A DNA stretch of 64,000 bases from JAFMJV01 sp963800275 (GTDB lineage Bacteria; Chloroflexota; Limnocylindria; Limnocylindrales; CSP1-4): contig CAWDAI010000006.1 in assembly GCA_963800275.1 (NCBI GenBank), positions 248,001 through 312,000 on the forward strand. The letters run 5' to 3'. This document shows positions 63,246-64,000 of this stretch, in pieces. Under the pieces are notes generated by a model. That model worked only from the letters and a program-made list of their open reading frames with translations. It was not told where the DNA came from and did not search any database. The stretch's first letter is position 1, and every line of letters starts with the position of its first letter. The translations under genes were made by a program, and so were the position numbers.

Positions 63246-64000
63246 TGCGACTCGAGCGGGTCCGCCTGGAGACTGTGGCCGTGCCTTTCCGACGGCCGTT
63301 CGTCAGCGGGGTCGAACGCTGGGAGGCGGTGCACGCCGGGATCCTCGAGCTCACGACCAGCGATGGCCGCGTGGCCCTGGGTGAGCTGCCCCAGCCGGCG
63401 CCGTGGGCCGCGGCGCCCGACCTGGGCTCACGCCTGTCCGCGGCGCTGACGGGCATCGAGATGGCCGATCCCGTCGCGGTCGAGGGCACGCTCCGGTCGG
63501 TCGACCGCTGGCCCTTCATCGGGCGCACCGTGCGGGCGGCGACCGAGGCCGCCTTCGCCGATCTCACCGCCCAGGCCTATGGCCGTCCACTGGGCAGGTA
63601 CCTCGAGGAGGCGGCGGCCGAGGGCGTGGCGGTCAACGCGACCCTCGGCATCGACTCGCCCGCAGCCACCGCCGAAGCCGCCGCCAGCCTGGTCGGCGAG
63701 GGCTACGGCTGCCTCAAGCTGAAGGCCGGTGACGAGCCGCCGGGCGCGCTGGAGGCGCGAGTCGCGGCCGTCCGCGAGGCTGTCGGGCCAGGCGTCTCGC
63801 TGCGCCTCGATTTCAACGGCAGGCTGCGCATGGATGGCGCGGCCGACGTGCTCACGGCGCTGGCGCCGTTCGGCATCGAGTACGCCGAGCAGCCCATCGC
63901 GGCCGCCGCGGCCCCGTCGGTCCTGGCTGCGCTGCGTCACACCAGCCCGGTCCCCATCGCCGCCGACGAGGCGGTCCGCGACCTGGGCTCGGCCCGGCTC
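63245..64000 (+). CDS. menC: o-succinylbenzoate synthase (MenC), truncated at the window edge
   Basis: The first 252 codons of an enolase-superfamily enzyme are present. VPFRRPFVSGVERW opens the capping domain. The catalytic LKLKAG (KxK Lys pair), metal ligands in LRLDFNG and YAEQPI, and IAADEAV are visible in order, as in MenC/muconate-lactonizing enzymes. It dehydrates SHCHC to o-succinylbenzoate. The C-terminus, and probably menE, lie beyond the window. Confidence 0.9.
   Translation, partial: MRLERVRLETVAVPFRRPFVSGVERWEAVHAGILELTTSDGRVALGELPQPAPWAAAPDLGSRLSAALTGIEMADPVAVEGTLRSVDRWPFIGRTVRAATEAAFADLTAQAYGRPLGRYLEEAAAEGVAVNATLGIDSPAATAEAAASLVGEGYGCLKLKAGDEPPGALEARVAAVREAVGPGVSLRLDFNGRLRMDGAADVLTALAPFGIEYAEQPIAAAAAPSVLAALRHTSPVPIAADEAVRDLGSARL

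Overview
The window is GC-rich, densely coded bacterial chromosome. F420-type luciferase-like oxidoreductases, a complete menaquinone pathway, a perfect CIRCE element with HrcA, Gram-positive-type LexA boxes (GAAC-N4-GTTC), a DUF5679 zinc ribbon and an ImuA/ImuB/DnaE2 mutasome point to Chloroflexota, possibly a Limnocylindria/Ellin6529-like lineage. The phylum is inferred from gene content only; there is no rRNA to confirm it.

Left part (1-14.8 kb): three tandem F420-dependent oxidoreductase paralogs lie downstream of leuS on the minus strand, followed by tRNA-Ala(GGC). Next come a YgjP-like metallopeptidase, a lipoprotein, a secreted Kelch protein with a sortase-like domain lacking the catalytic Cys, a heavily frameshifted SPFH gene, a beta-helix protein, tRNA-Ala(CGC), a pair of membrane-anchored SRPBCC proteins and a two-component system.

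14.8-26.1 kb: an SOS mutagenesis region. A LexA box precedes imuA-imuB-DUF6504, and a second LexA box precedes dnaE2, with a divergent degenerate M23 gene between them. A four-helix membrane protein and a long lamin-tail/OB-fold surface protein (frameshifted) follow.

26.1-33.4 kb: a sugar or nucleoside uptake island. A LacI regulator with a perfect 14-bp operator is divergent from a ribose-type ABC transporter (binding protein, permease, ATPase with two frameshifts). SIS isomerase, nucleoside phosphorylase, a DUF5679 micro-protein and ROK kinase genes follow.

33.6-51.6 kb: housekeeping genes. gap-pgk-eno; rpsT, encoding S20 with a histone-H1-like Lys/Ala tail; then lepA-CPBP-hemW. VanY, a rhamnose-type isomerase, a ClC channel and an IS element separate hemW from hrcA-grpE-dnaK. 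The IS duplicated a 16-bp target and ends exactly beside the -35 box of the hrcA promoter. dnaJ does not follow dnaK.

51.6-64 kb: three tandem GT92-like glycosyltransferases; a divergent Rrf2/TetR regulator pair; and a tightly coupled menaquinone operon (TetR-menF-menD-menH-menB-menA-menC) running off the right end. Most operon joins overlap by 1-4 bp, indicating translational coupling. Frameshifts cluster in a few genes (SPFH, dnaE2, the lamin-tail protein, the ABC ATPase), while about 45 others are intact. This is either local consensus error or genuine decay.
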